From: an uncultured Clostridia bacterium
GTDB taxonomy: Bacteria > Bacillota > Clostridia > Christensenellales > Borkfalkiaceae
Direction: 5' to 3'
NCBI GenBank assembly: GCA_930990665.1
Contig: CAKNQN010000007.1
Location: 1-64,000 of the forward strand
DNA length: 64,000 nt
Shown here piece by piece: positions 6,998-15,474 of this stretch; position 1 is the stretch's first letter; the number at the start of each line of letters is the position of its first letter. The position numbers were made by a program, and so were the translations under genes. The notes beneath the pieces were generated by a model. It saw only the letters and a program-made list of their open reading frames with translations. It was not told where the DNA came from and did not search any database.

Positions 6998-8062
6998 ATG
7001 AAAAATTATCTGAGTGAGCGTGCGCGCAAGCTGGCCCCGTATACGGCGGGCGAGCAGCCCAAGGACAGGAAATACGTCAAACTCAACACCAACGAGAATC
7101 CCTACCCGCCTAGCCCGAAGGCGGCCGAAGTTTTGCATTCGTTCGATGCGGAGAGCCTCAAACTCTATCCGGCTCCCGATTCTTCCGCACTCTGTGCGGC
7201 CATCGCCGCGGCGGAAGGGGTGGAACCGGAAAATGTGTTTTGCGGCAACGGCAGCGACGAGATCCTCGCGCTCTGCCTGCCCGCCTTCTTTGACGAAGGG
7301 GGCGAAGGCGCCGCGTTTGCGGACATCACCTACAGTTTTTATCCCGTTTTCTGCCGCTTTTTCGGCGTGCCGTACACGCAGATCCCCCTGGAAGAGGATT
7401 TCACGCTCGATCTGGAAAAGCTGACCCGCGCGTCGGCGCAGGGGGTGATCGTCGCCAATCCGAACGCGCCCACGGGGATCGGCATATCTCTGCCGGAAAT
7501 AGAAAATTTCGTGCGCGAAAACAGCGGACGCGTCGTCATTCTCGACGAGGCTTATATGCCCTTTTTCGGGCAGAGCGCCGTTCCGCTCATCCGCCAATAT
7601 AAAAATCTCCTCGTCGTCAAGACGTTTTCCAAAGGCTATTCGCTGGCGGGCATGCGCTGCGGCTATGCGGTGGGGGATGTTTCCCTCATCGACGGGCTTT
7701 GCCGCTGCAAAGACTGCTTCAATTCCTATCCCGTAGATCGTGTCTGCCAGGCGGTGTGCGCCGCGGCCGTATCCGACGGCGCCTACTACGCGCAGAAGAA
7801 CGCGCTCGTCATTTCCGAGCGGGAGCGGCTGAGCGACGCATTGCGCGCTCTCGGCTTTCAGGTGCTGCCGAGCAAGTCGAACTTCGTGTTCGCGCGGCAC
7901 GGTCGCCTCGCGGGCAGGGAAGTATATGAGGGGCTTCGCGCCCGCGGCGTGCTCGTGCGCTGGTTTGATAAGCCCCGCATCGCCGATTTTGTGCGCATCA
8001 CGGTCGGCTCGCCGGAAGAAAATGCCGCGCTCCTCTACGCTTTGTCCGAACTGGTCCGCTGA
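6998..8062 (+). CDS. hisC: Histidinol-phosphate aminotransferase
   Basis: 354-residue class I/II PLP-dependent aminotransferase. It transfers an amino group from glutamate to imidazole-acetol phosphate in histidine biosynthesis. Recognisable are LNTNENPYPPSP near the N-terminus, FCGNGSDEIL, the NPNAPTG segment, the ILDEAYMPF aspartate loop, and TFSKGYSLAGMRCGY with the PLP lysine at K212; length is normal. A ribosome site AGAAAGGA and its own TTGACA promoter precede it. It stands alone: no other his gene is in the window, so a broader role with other aromatic or phosphorylated substrates cannot be excluded. Confidence 0.85.
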   Translation: MKNYLSERARKLAPYTAGEQPKDRKYVKLNTNENPYPPSPKAAEVLHSFDAESLKLYPAPDSSALCAAIAAAEGVEPENVFCGNGSDEILALCLPAFFDEGGEGAAFADITYSFYPVFCRFFGVPYTQIPLEEDFTLDLEKLTRASAQGVIVANPNAPTGIGISLPEIENFVRENSGRVVILDEAYMPFFGQSAVPLIRQYKNLLVVKTFSKGYSLAGMRCGYAVGDVSLIDGLCRCKDCFNSYPVDRVCQAVCAAAVSDGAYYAQKNALVISERERLSDALRALGFQVLPSKSNFVFARHGRLAGREVYEGLRARGVLVRWFDKPRIADFVRITVGSPEENAALLYALSELVR

Positions 8063-8330
8063 GCGCCCTTTTCAGGCGCCCTGCGTCTGCGCCCGCATAC
8101 ATATGTGCGGCGGCCGATATGCTTGTGCGTTCACGGGAGACAAATTTCTCCCTGTTTTCAAGAAAAATACGCCCGCATGCGCCTTACTGCATATGTGCGG
8201 CGGCGAATTTTTACCCAAAAAGGCGGATTTCCGAACGCGATCCGCTCGCTGATCAGACAAAAGAAAATGCGGCGGACAGCCGCGCAGCATAAGCACACGA
8301 GAAGACGATCCGACAAGGAGGACTTTTATC

Positions 8331-9611
8331 GTGTGCTTTTCTCTTTTGGAAGAGACGCTGGCAAAACAAAATTTATCCGTGCGCGTGCATTTTTGCGGCG
8401 TGGCGCGCCTGGCGGAGCTGTTGCGCCCGCTCGCGCCGCACTGCCGCGCGGCGCTGGTGGCAGGGGAAGGGGAAGCGCCCTTTCTTTTGGCGGGCGTGCG
8501 CGAAAATCTGCGCGAATTCCGTCCGGTTTGCGTCGTACTGGGGGAAAATGAGGGCGCAGGCGGACTGTTTTCCCTGCCCGACGATGTCCGCATCGCCGTC
8601 GGGGCGGGGGAGGCGGGCATCGCCGCGGCGCGCTATTTTGCGACCGTGCGCGGCTGCCGCTCTGCCGCGCTGCCCCTCGTGCCCTCCGCGCGCGGATGTT
8701 TCGGCCGCCTGCATGGGCGGTTTTCCGGCTATCCCACCTCGCTGCCCGATCTCATCCTCGCCGACGGACAGTCGATGAAGGGCTTTGCCCCCGCCCTCGC
8801 CGATACCGCCCTTTCCGCGCTCTGCGCCGAAGATCTGCGCATTCACGCCGTTTTCTCGGCAAAGGCCGACAAGGGAAGGGACGAAGCGGAGGAAAACCCG
8901 AAAGATGAAATCGGCGCATTATCTGCGTCCGCGTCCGATGCAAGGAACGGGCGGAGGAACAGAAAAGCGGACCCGGACGCGGCGAAATTTGTGTACGAAC
9001 CGCTCGCCGACTGCGCGGACGACGCGGCGGGGCGGGAAAAGCTGTTTGCGTTGGATGCGCTCTATCGCATTGCGCTGTCGCAGCATCCGCCCTTTCCCTC
9101 TGTGGAGGCGCTGGAAGCGGAGAGGCGTTCGTCGCGCGGGCGGGGCGGCATCGCCTTTGCGCTGCTGCACTTTTTCACGCTGGCGGAAGAGCGGCTGTTC
9201 GGGCAGGGAAGCCCCCGCGCATATTTTGTACCCGCCTATGCCGCGCGCGCCCTCGCGGCGGCCGGGTATGCCGGTCTGCCCGCCGCGCGCGTCCTGGAAA
9301 ATGTGCAGATCCCCTCTGCCGAAGAGAGCTTTGCCCGCGTCCGCACCTTCGCCGAATGCCGGGAAAGGTTTCTCTCCTCTGCGCGCATCCTCCGCTCCTT
9401 CGTGAACAAACTTTCGCTCGCCTACTTTGCGGCGGGCGGCGAGGACGTCCGCGCGGACGAAAAGAGGCTCTTTGCCGCCTTCGACCGCGCGGCCGAGCTT
9501 TCCCCGCTCCTGTCGGTGTCCGCGCTTTGCCGCGAGTTCGGACTGCTGCCCAACCCGCAGCGTTCCCTTTCGCAGAGTTTGTCCGATCTGCGCGCCGCCA
9601 GCGAGCGCTGA
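8331..9611 (+). CDS. Degenerate dehydrogenase-like protein, unknown function
   Basis: 426 residues, starting at GTG 8331 after AAGGAGG with good spacing. Residues about 85-145 (DDVRIAVGAGEAGIAAARYF ... LPLVPSARGCFGRL ... DLILADGQSM) resemble the NAD-binding and hinge region of glycerol-1-phosphate or glycerol dehydrogenases, where the usual text is VGGGS..D..K and VPTTAGTGSE. The conserved glycines and the metal-ligand histidines are not seen, and a lysine/arginine-rich insert lies near residues 185-215. It is therefore likely a non-catalytic or strongly diverged relative. The gene is very GC-rich and lies between hisC and an M1 peptidase with no obvious link to either. Confidence 0.55.
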   Translation: MCFSLLEETLAKQNLSVRVHFCGVARLAELLRPLAPHCRAALVAGEGEAPFLLAGVRENLREFRPVCVVLGENEGAGGLFSLPDDVRIAVGAGEAGIAAARYFATVRGCRSAALPLVPSARGCFGRLHGRFSGYPTSLPDLILADGQSMKGFAPALADTALSALCAEDLRIHAVFSAKADKGRDEAEENPKDEIGALSASASDARNGRRNRKADPDAAKFVYEPLADCADDAAGREKLFALDALYRIALSQHPPFPSVEALEAERRSSRGRGGIAFALLHFFTLAEERLFGQGSPRAYFVPAYAARALAAAGYAGLPAARVLENVQIPSAEESFARVRTFAECRERFLSSARILRSFVNKLSLAYFAAGGEDVRADEKRLFAAFDRAAELSPLLSVSALCREFGLLPNPQRSLSQSLSDLRAASER

Positions 9612-9682
9612 ACACGCACAAATTTTTGTTTTGCGCATAGGCATACGCGCAGCGCGCATAGGATAGAGCGGAGGTCTTTTCT

Positions 9683-11128
9683 ATGCGTAAAAAATTGTGT
9701 GTTCTGCTGGCGGTGCTGATCGCGTGTGTGCCGTGGTTTTTCGGCGGCTGTGCGTCCGATGCAAAGGAGCTGGACGAATATACCATCGATGCCGAATACG
9801 AGGACGGGGTCCTGACGGCCGAGCAGGAGGTGCGCTTTTACAATCGTTCGCCAGAGGCGTGGGAATACGTCGAATTCAATCTTTTCGGCAACGCCTGGCG
9901 GGAGGGGGCATCGCCTTCGCCCGTGCCGCAGGGTTTTTCCGCATCCGCCTACTATGCAGGCAAAAGCTACGGGCAGATGCAGATCCTGTCCGCCGAGGGG
10001 GAAGGGGTATCCGATTGGGAGATCGCAGGGCAGGATGAAAATATTCTGCGCGTCCATTTCCGCGAGCCGCTCGGGACGGGAGACGAAGCTGTCGTCGCCA
10101 TTCGTTTTTCGCTTACCCTTGCGCGGGTGAACCACCGCACGGGCATCGCGCGCCGTTCGGTCAATCTGGGCAATTTTTACCCCGTCCTCTGCGTATGGGA
10201 GGAGGGGGATTTTGCGGAATGCACGTATGAAAGCTGCGGCGATCCCTTTTACAGCGCCTGCGCCGACTACCGCGTGACGTTCACGGCGGACGCGGAATAC
10301 ACGGTGGCCGCTTCGGGCAGATGCCTTTCCGCGGAAGAAGAGGGCGGACGGAAAAGGTACGAATACGCGCTGGAAAACGCGCGCGATTTCGCCCTCGTTC
10401 TGGGAACGGAGTACGAACTTCTGCAGGCGGACGCGGAGGGTGTGCAGGTCATGTATCTCTCCTATTCCGATCAGGATGCGGCCGCCACGCTCGCGGTTTT
10501 GTGCGAGGCGATCACCTATTTTTCGCATACGTTCGGCCGATATCCGTACAAGACGTACACCGCCGTGCAGACGGGTTTCTGTTTCGGAGGTATGGAATAT
10601 CCCGCGCTCGTCATGCTCTCCGATGCAGTCTCGGGGAAGGAGCTCTTCTATACCGCCGTGCACGAGACGGCGCACCAATGGTGGTACGCGGCGGTGGGCA
10701 GCGACCAGCGCACCTATGCCTGGCTGGATGAAGGGCTCGCCGAATACTCTTCCGCCCTCTTTTTCGACGCGCACGAAGGGCGCGGGTTCACCTTTTCTTC
10801 CCTTCTTTCGGGGGCGCGGTCGGCGTACAACGCCTATTGCACCGTGCAGGAGAAGCTCTGCGGCGAGGCGGATACGCGCATGGACCGGCCGCTCTCTTCC
10901 TACGGCGGCGAGCTGGCTTATGTGAACATCGCCTACAACAAGGGGATGCTGCTGTTTGACTCCCTGCGCGCGGCGGTTGGCGAAAAACGCTTTACGGCCG
11001 GGCTGAGAAGATACTTTTCCGATTTTTCCGGAAAGATCGCCCGCCCGGAAGACCTCGCCGCGAGCTTTTCGGGCAAGGCGGGCGCGGCGGCAGACGTCAT
11101 CCGTGCCTACACGGAAGGCAGAACGTAG
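9683..11128 (+). CDS. M1-family metallopeptidase lipoprotein
   Basis: 481 residues with a lipoprotein signal (hydrophobic residues 5-20, lipobox FGGC with C23). The gluzincin motif H327-E-T-A-H331, followed 19 residues on by E350 in WLDEGLAEY, gives the three zinc ligands of M1 aminopeptidases; QTGFCFGGMEYPALVML is the family's substrate-side GxMEN-like region with EYP in place of EN. It is shorter than classical aminopeptidase N, as in many bacterial M1-like lipoproteins. It should act outside the membrane on peptides. The next gene is separated by a promoter, so the gene may be monocistronic. Confidence 0.85.
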   Translation: MRKKLCVLLAVLIACVPWFFGGCASDAKELDEYTIDAEYEDGVLTAEQEVRFYNRSPEAWEYVEFNLFGNAWREGASPSPVPQGFSASAYYAGKSYGQMQILSAEGEGVSDWEIAGQDENILRVHFREPLGTGDEAVVAIRFSLTLARVNHRTGIARRSVNLGNFYPVLCVWEEGDFAECTYESCGDPFYSACADYRVTFTADAEYTVAASGRCLSAEEEGGRKRYEYALENARDFALVLGTEYELLQADAEGVQVMYLSYSDQDAAATLAVLCEAITYFSHTFGRYPYKTYTAVQTGFCFGGMEYPALVMLSDAVSGKELFYTAVHETAHQWWYAAVGSDQRTYAWLDEGLAEYSSALFFDAHEGRGFTFSSLLSGARSAYNAYCTVQEKLCGEADTRMDRPLSSYGGELAYVNIAYNKGMLLFDSLRAAVGEKRFTAGLRRYFSDFSGKIARPEDLAASFSGKAGAAADVIRAYTEGRT

Positions 11129-11207
11129 CTGTAAACTTTCCGGGCGGCGCGGCAGAACATTCATATTCTGTCGTGTGCGGGAAAAGTAAAATATTTCTCG
11201 TTTGCCG

Positions 11208-11236
11208 TTGCAATCTTTGCGATAGTGTGATATAAT
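11208..11236 (+). promoter_or_regulatory. Promoter of the DUF1846 gene
   Basis: TTGCAA at 11208-11213 and TATAAT at 11231-11236, 17-base spacer, about 75 bases upstream of the start codon. Confidence 0.75.
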
Positions 11237-11312
11237 AGCATAGGTTAATGTCAGCTTGCGGAGGAGGGCGGCGGTGCGCGTCCCTTTCAGACGGGTTGGA
11301 GAGAGGTTACGG

Positions 11313-12797
11313 ATGAAGAAAGGTTTTGACAATGATCTATATATACGGTTGCAGAGCGAGAAGATTCTGGAGCGCATCTCCAAATTCGACAACAAGCTGT
11401 ATCTGGAGTTCGGCGGCAAGCTGTTTGACGATATGCACGCCTGCCGCGTACTTCCGGGGTTTGAGAGCGACGCCAAATGCCGCATCCTGTTGCAACTGAA
11501 AGACAAGTCGGAGATCATCTTCGTCATCAGCGGGGCAGATCTCGAGCGCAACAAGATCCGTGCCGATTTCGGTATCCCTTACGGGACGGACGTCTTGCGC
11601 CAGATCGATAAGCTGCGCTCGCTCGGGCTGAATATGAACAGCGTCGTCGTGACGCAGTATCTGGGCCAGCCTGCGGCGGACAAGTTCATCGCCAAGCTCA
11701 AAAATCACGGACTCAAGACGTACATTCACCGCAAGACCAAGGGCTATCCCACCGAGGTGGACACCATCGTGTCGGACGAAGGGTATGGCGCCAACCCGTA
11801 CATCGAGACGGAAAAGCCGCTCGTCGTCGTCACGGCGCCCGGCCCCGGCAGCGGCAAGCTCGCCACCTGCCTGTCCCAGCTCTATCATGAATACAAGCGC
11901 GGCGTGCGCGCGGGATATGCGAAGTTTGAAACCTTCCCGATCTGGAATCTTCCCCTTCGTCATCCCGTCAACGTCGCCTACGAGGCTGCCACGGCGGACC
12001 TCGGCGACATCAACATGATTGACCCGTATCATCTCGAGGCGTACGGCGTGACGACCGTCAACTATAATCGGGACATCGAGTGTTTTCCCATCGTCCGTTC
12101 CATACTCACCAAGATCACGGGGGATGAGAACATCTATAAGTCGCCCACGGATATGGGCGTGAACATGGCGGGATTCGGCATCGTCGACGACGAGGCCTGC
12201 CGCTTTGCGGCGCGGCAGGAGATCGTGCGCCGCTATTACAAGACGGCTTGCGATTACAAGACGGGGAACGTGCCCGTCGAGGCGTTTGACCGCATCAAAC
12301 TTCTGATGAACGAAAACAAGATCTCGACCGATGAGCGGGCCTGTGTGAAACCCGCGCTCGAAAAGGCGGAAAAGAGCGGTTCGGCGGCGGTGGCGATCCA
12401 GCTGGAAGACGGCCGTTTTGTGACGGGAAAATCCAACAAACAGATGACCGCCTGCGCCGGTGCGGTGCTCAACGCCGTCAAGGTGCTTTCGGGCATCGCG
12501 GACGGGATGCTGCTCTTATCGCCCGTCGTGCTCGCGCCGATCATTTCCCTCAAAAAAGAGGTGCTGCGCGAAGACAGGGTCAAGCTCAGCCTTGCGGACG
12601 TGCTCACAGCTCTTTCCATCTGCGCGGCGACCAATCCCATCGCCGAACAGGCGATGAATATGCTCGTCCGACTGCGTGGCTGCGATGCGCATTCGTCCTG
12701 CATCCTGCCCGAAAACGACCAGACGTTCATGCGAAAACTGGGCGTGAACATGACCTGCGAGCCCGAATTCGGCACCAAGGAACTGTACGGATTTTAA
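11313..12797 (+). CDS. DUF1846 domain-containing protein
   Basis: 494 residues, full length for the DUF1846 family, which is widespread in Firmicutes and has known structures but no settled function. Characteristic stretches are MKKGFDNDLYIRLQSEKILE at the N-terminus, VVVTAPGPGSGKLATCLSQL (a P-loop-like, nucleotide-binding segment) near residue 170, and NYNRDIECFPI. Cytoplasmic, no membrane segment. ATG 11313 is preferred over upstream starts because GGAGAGAGG lies 7-10 bases before it and the family N-terminus begins there. It is transcribed from its own promoter. Confidence 0.85.
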   Translation: MKKGFDNDLYIRLQSEKILERISKFDNKLYLEFGGKLFDDMHACRVLPGFESDAKCRILLQLKDKSEIIFVISGADLERNKIRADFGIPYGTDVLRQIDKLRSLGLNMNSVVVTQYLGQPAADKFIAKLKNHGLKTYIHRKTKGYPTEVDTIVSDEGYGANPYIETEKPLVVVTAPGPGSGKLATCLSQLYHEYKRGVRAGYAKFETFPIWNLPLRHPVNVAYEAATADLGDINMIDPYHLEAYGVTTVNYNRDIECFPIVRSILTKITGDENIYKSPTDMGVNMAGFGIVDDEACRFAARQEIVRRYYKTACDYKTGNVPVEAFDRIKLLMNENKISTDERACVKPALEKAEKSGSAAVAIQLEDGRFVTGKSNKQMTACAGAVLNAVKVLSGIADGMLLLSPVVLAPIISLKKEVLREDRVKLSLADVLTALSICAATNPIAEQAMNMLVRLRGCDAHSSCILPENDQTFMRKLGVNMTCEPEFGTKELYGF

Positions 12798-12927
12798 GCG
12801 GAATGCCCGCGCCTTGCAGGAGGCTCCCGCGCGCTGTGCGGGGAATGCGTATAAGAGCCGTTAAGAATGTCTATAACCTGCGTGCCGCAGTGTGGCTTTT
12901 GCGCCGTGCGGCGCGGGAGGAGGAAAT

Positions 12928-13455
12928 ATGTCGTCCATTGACGCCGTCACGCTCATCGTGGCGATCGCGCTGTTCGGACTGGGCCTGGCGCTCGGCTTCG
13001 GCAGAGTACTCAAAATTTTCACAAAGGGAATCTTCGGGTTTATCCTGTCCATCTTTTTATGCGTCACGTTCGGCGGCATGATCGCGGGGATCCCCGCCGT
13101 TTCCGAATGGATTGCGGGCCTGAACGCCAAACTCGGAGAATCCTGGCAATTTTTGGCAACCATTCACCTTGCCACCGTCATTTACTACGTCGTGCTCTTT
13201 TTTGCGCTGCAGCTTGTGCGCATCCTCGTCGTCAAATGCGTGGCGGGATTCTTCTCCATCGACGTATTGCCCATGCGCATCATCAACCGCGTTCTCGGCG
13301 CGGCGGCGGCCGTGGCGGCGGTTTTGCTGCTCGTTCTGCTCGTCTTTGCCATCGTCGCCCTGTTCGACGGCGCCGCGGCAGATCTCTCGCAAAAGCTCGC
13401 GGGCAGTTTTCTCGGCACGCTGTTTGAAAACAACCCCGTCAAATTCAACGCCTGA
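12928..13455 (+). CDS. CvpA-like membrane protein
   Basis: 175-residue membrane protein with four hydrophobic segments and an N-terminus (SIDAVTLIVAIALFGLGLALGFGRVLKIF) typical of the CvpA/colicin V production family, whose role in bacteria is linked to envelope stress or cell division but not settled. ATG 12928 follows GGGAGGAGG by five bases. A clear terminator follows at 13470. Similarity to CvpA is by pattern, so the family call is moderate. Confidence 0.6.
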   Translation: MSSIDAVTLIVAIALFGLGLALGFGRVLKIFTKGIFGFILSIFLCVTFGGMIAGIPAVSEWIAGLNAKLGESWQFLATIHLATVIYYVVLFFALQLVRILVVKCVAGFFSIDVLPMRIINRVLGAAAAVAAVLLLVLLVFAIVALFDGAAADLSQKLAGSFLGTLFENNPVKFNA

Positions 13456-13469
13456 GATAGGAAAATCGA

Positions 13470-13500
13470 AAAACAGGGGAGCCTTCTGGCTCCCCGTTTT
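13470..13500 (+). terminator. Intrinsic terminator after the CvpA-like gene
   Basis: GGGGAGCC, loop TTCT, GGCTCCCC, then GTTTT; the A-run upstream extends the stem. Confidence 0.85.
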
Positions 13501-13592
13501 GTCGGAAAGCATACGGTAACGGAAAAATTGGATTTACGCCAGTGGAAGATCTGAGGGGCGCCCCCTCGGCTCTGCGGCAGGGAGGGGAGAAT

Positions 13593-13859
13593 ATGATCAT
13601 CTATTGCATTTGTCTGGCGGCGGTTTCGCTCGTCGCTTTTCTTTGTTACGGCGCAGACAAGGCGCGCGCAAAGAAAGGAGCCTGGCGCATCCCCGAAAAG
13701 GTGCTCCTGCTCCTCTCCTTTTTCGGCGGCGCGGCGGGCGGCCTTCTGGGCATGCTCCTTTTTCGCCACAAAACGCGGCATTGGTACTTTTGGGCGGTCA
13801 ACATCCTCGGCCTCGCATGGCAGGCCGCCGTGCTCGTTTTGCTCTTTATGTATGCCTGA
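13593..13859 (+). CDS. DUF1294 family membrane protein
   Basis: 88 residues with three hydrophobic segments. The central GGAAGGLLGMLLFRHKTRHWYF is the hallmark of the DUF1294 family: small integral membrane proteins of unknown function. GGGAGGGGAG precedes ATG 13593. The last 21 bases of the gene recur 90 bases downstream at about 13929-13949. Confidence 0.85.
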   Translation: MIIYCICLAAVSLVAFLCYGADKARAKKGAWRIPEKVLLLLSFFGGAAGGLLGMLLFRHKTRHWYFWAVNILGLAWQAAVLVLLFMYA

Positions 13860-14166
13860 AAAAGCAATTCGTTTGCGCTCGCTTTGCTCGCAACCTGTGT
13901 CTGACGAGTCAAGCCGCACGTGTTCGCTTTGCTCTTTATGTATGCCTGACGGGCCAAACCGCCTGCATTTTGTTCTTCGCATATCTAATCGTCTTTTTGT
14001 ATGCGGAAATTCGCCGCACGCGCCCCCGATGATCGGGGGATTTTTTTGTATTTTTCTTCGCGCGGACAGACGATCTGATGCTGCCGAAAATTTTTTGTAT
14101 TTTCTCTCCGCGCGAACAGATAACTGATGCCGCCGAAAAATTTTCCGGCTTTTTTTTCGGAAAGTA
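13860..14166. repeat. Gene-free stretch with repeats and a terminator
   Basis: The 3-prime end of the DUF1294 gene (TTGCTCTTTATGTATGCCTGA) is repeated at about 13929-13949. A perfect-stem hairpin CCCCCGAT-G-ATCGGGGG followed by seven T (14023-14047) is the terminator. Immediately after it, two imperfect 50-base tandem copies run from 14041-14090 and 14091-14140, each with CGCGCG(G/A)ACAGA and GATGC(T/C)GCCGAAAA. No coding signal. Confidence 0.75.
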
Positions 14167-14196
14167 TTGACAAATCCTTTCCGACCGTGCTACTAT
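14167..14196 (+). promoter_or_regulatory. Promoter of the GntR-ABC-LRR operon
   Basis: TTGACA at 14167-14172 and TACTAT at 14191-14196, 18-base spacer. The -10 box adjoins the left arm of a long inverted repeat. Confidence 0.7.
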
Positions 14197-14282
14197 TGTA
14201 TTAGCAAGATAGTGCAATGTGCGAGGAAATGCCCGTTCGGGTGCTTTTTTATCGGCAGTATTGTACTATGAAGCTAATACAA
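14196..14282. promoter_or_regulatory. 23-bp inverted repeat operator with internal terminator-like hairpin
   Basis: Left arm 14196-14218 (TTGTATTAGC...GTGCAAT) and right arm 14260-14282 (ATTGTACTAT...AATACAA) are reverse complements at 20 of 23 positions. Between them GCCCG-TT-CGGGT-GC is followed by six T at 14245-14250. The right arm ends 16 bases before the GntR start codon. It is most simply the binding site for the YtrA-type regulator encoded next, with a possible attenuator inside. Confidence 0.7.
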
Positions 14283-14298
14283 AAGGGAGGGCGGCGCG

Positions 14299-14676
14299 AT
14301 GTATTTCAAAGGCAATGAAACGATCTATTCGCAGATCGCCGAGAAGATCAGAAAGAAGATCTTTTCGGGCGAATATGCCTGCGGGGCGCGTTTGCCCGCC
14401 ATACGCGATCTGGCCGTGGCCTGCCAGGTGAACCCGAACACGGTGGTGCGCGTGTACCAGCAGCTCACCGATGAGGGACTGATTTACACTGACGGCACCA
14501 ACGGCAAGTTCGTCACGCCCGACGCCGCATTTCTGGGTCAGAAAAAGCGCGAATACCTGCAGGGCCGCGCCGCGCAGTTTGCGATCGAGGCAAAGGAGGC
14601 GGGGCTTTCGGAAGGGGAGGCGCTCGCGCTCGCCGCTTCGGCGCTCGCGGGCGTGTTCAAAGAGGAGAACCGCTGA
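14299..14676 (+). CDS. GntR-family (YtrA-type) regulator
   Basis: 125 residues: an N-terminal winged helix-turn-helix (IYSQIAEKIRKKIFSGEY, then GARLPAIRDLAVACQVNPNT and VYQQLTDEGLIY) and a short helical tail of about 50 residues with no ligand-binding domain, which is the YtrA subfamily layout. YtrA-type repressors usually head operons for ABC exporters induced by cell-wall-active compounds. Here it heads such an operon and is preceded by a long inverted repeat likely to be its own operator. A GGGAGGGCGGCG ribosome site is present. Confidence 0.85.
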   Translation: MYFKGNETIYSQIAEKIRKKIFSGEYACGARLPAIRDLAVACQVNPNTVVRVYQQLTDEGLIYTDGTNGKFVTPDAAFLGQKKREYLQGRAAQFAIEAKEAGLSEGEALALAASALAGVFKEENR

Positions 14677-14811
14677 AAAGGGCAGGCGCACATACAAAAA
14701 GGATTCCGTCGGCGAATTTTCCGACTGTAAAGGGAAGGCTGTTTTCGGACAAAAAATCCGCGCACCGAAAGGGAAAGCGCAGGTTTTGGCAGAGTGAGAG
14801 GAGTGGAAAGG

Positions 14812-15474
14812 ATGAAAAGCTACAAGTTTGAAAGGATCGCCAAAAATTATGGCAGAAAGCAGGTGCTGTTCGGCGTATCGGGGGCGTTTCCACCCGGCAG
14901 CACGGTGGGGCTGTTGGGATTGAACGGCGCGGGGAAGACGACCCTTCTGAACATTCTCGGAAACTGTGACCGCGATTTTTCCGGGTACATTTCCCTTCGC
15001 GGGAATGCCGTGGCGTATATGCCGACGCGCCTGCCCTTTCCGACCTTCTGGCAGGTGCGCGAGGTGCTGGATTTTTACGGACGTTTTTATAAATTCGATC
15101 GTTTTCTCGCCGATCAGCTCCTGTTGGAGGCGAAGATCTCCCCGCACGCCCGCCTTTCCGCTCTCAGCGACGGCATGCGGCGGATGGTCGCGTTCATCGG
15201 CTGTTATTGTACCGACGCGCAAGTCTATCTCTTAGACGAGCCGCTCACCAATCTCGATGCGTTTCTACGTGCGGAGATTGCCGATCTTCTGATCGGCCGC
15301 GCGCTGGGGGAAAAGATCACGGTGATCGCCACGCATGAGATAAAGGAGTTTGAAAACCTGTTCACGCACATCTGTATTCTGCGCGGGGGCGGGCTTTCGC
15401 CGCTCAAAGATGCGGAGGAGATCCGCGCCGAGGGCATGAGCATCGAAGAATACTATCGGGGGAAGGCAAAATGA
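14812..15474 (+). CDS. ABC transporter ATP-binding protein
   Basis: 220-residue ABC ATPase: Walker A GLNGAGKT (36-43), a degenerate signature LSDGMRRM in place of LSGGQ, Walker B VYLLDEPLTNLD and switch ATHE. This matches the short CcmA/YtrB-like exporter subunits. ATG 14812 is chosen over an in-frame GTG 18 bases upstream because GAGAGGAGTGG lies at a good distance. Its stop overlaps the start of the membrane subunit (ATGA). Intergenic gap to the regulator is 135 bases without a clear terminator. Confidence 0.85.
   Translation: MKSYKFERIAKNYGRKQVLFGVSGAFPPGSTVGLLGLNGAGKTTLLNILGNCDRDFSGYISLRGNAVAYMPTRLPFPTFWQVREVLDFYGRFYKFDRFLADQLLLEAKISPHARLSALSDGMRRMVAFIGCYCTDAQVYLLDEPLTNLDAFLRAEIADLLIGRALGEKITVIATHEIKEFENLFTHICILRGGGLSPLKDAEEIRAEGMSIEEYYRGKAK

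Noticed and set aside
9422..11554. 710-codon minus-strand frame opposite the M1 peptidase gene
   Set aside because: Antisense of a gene with complete zinc-peptidase motifs; composition is typical of a shadow frame.
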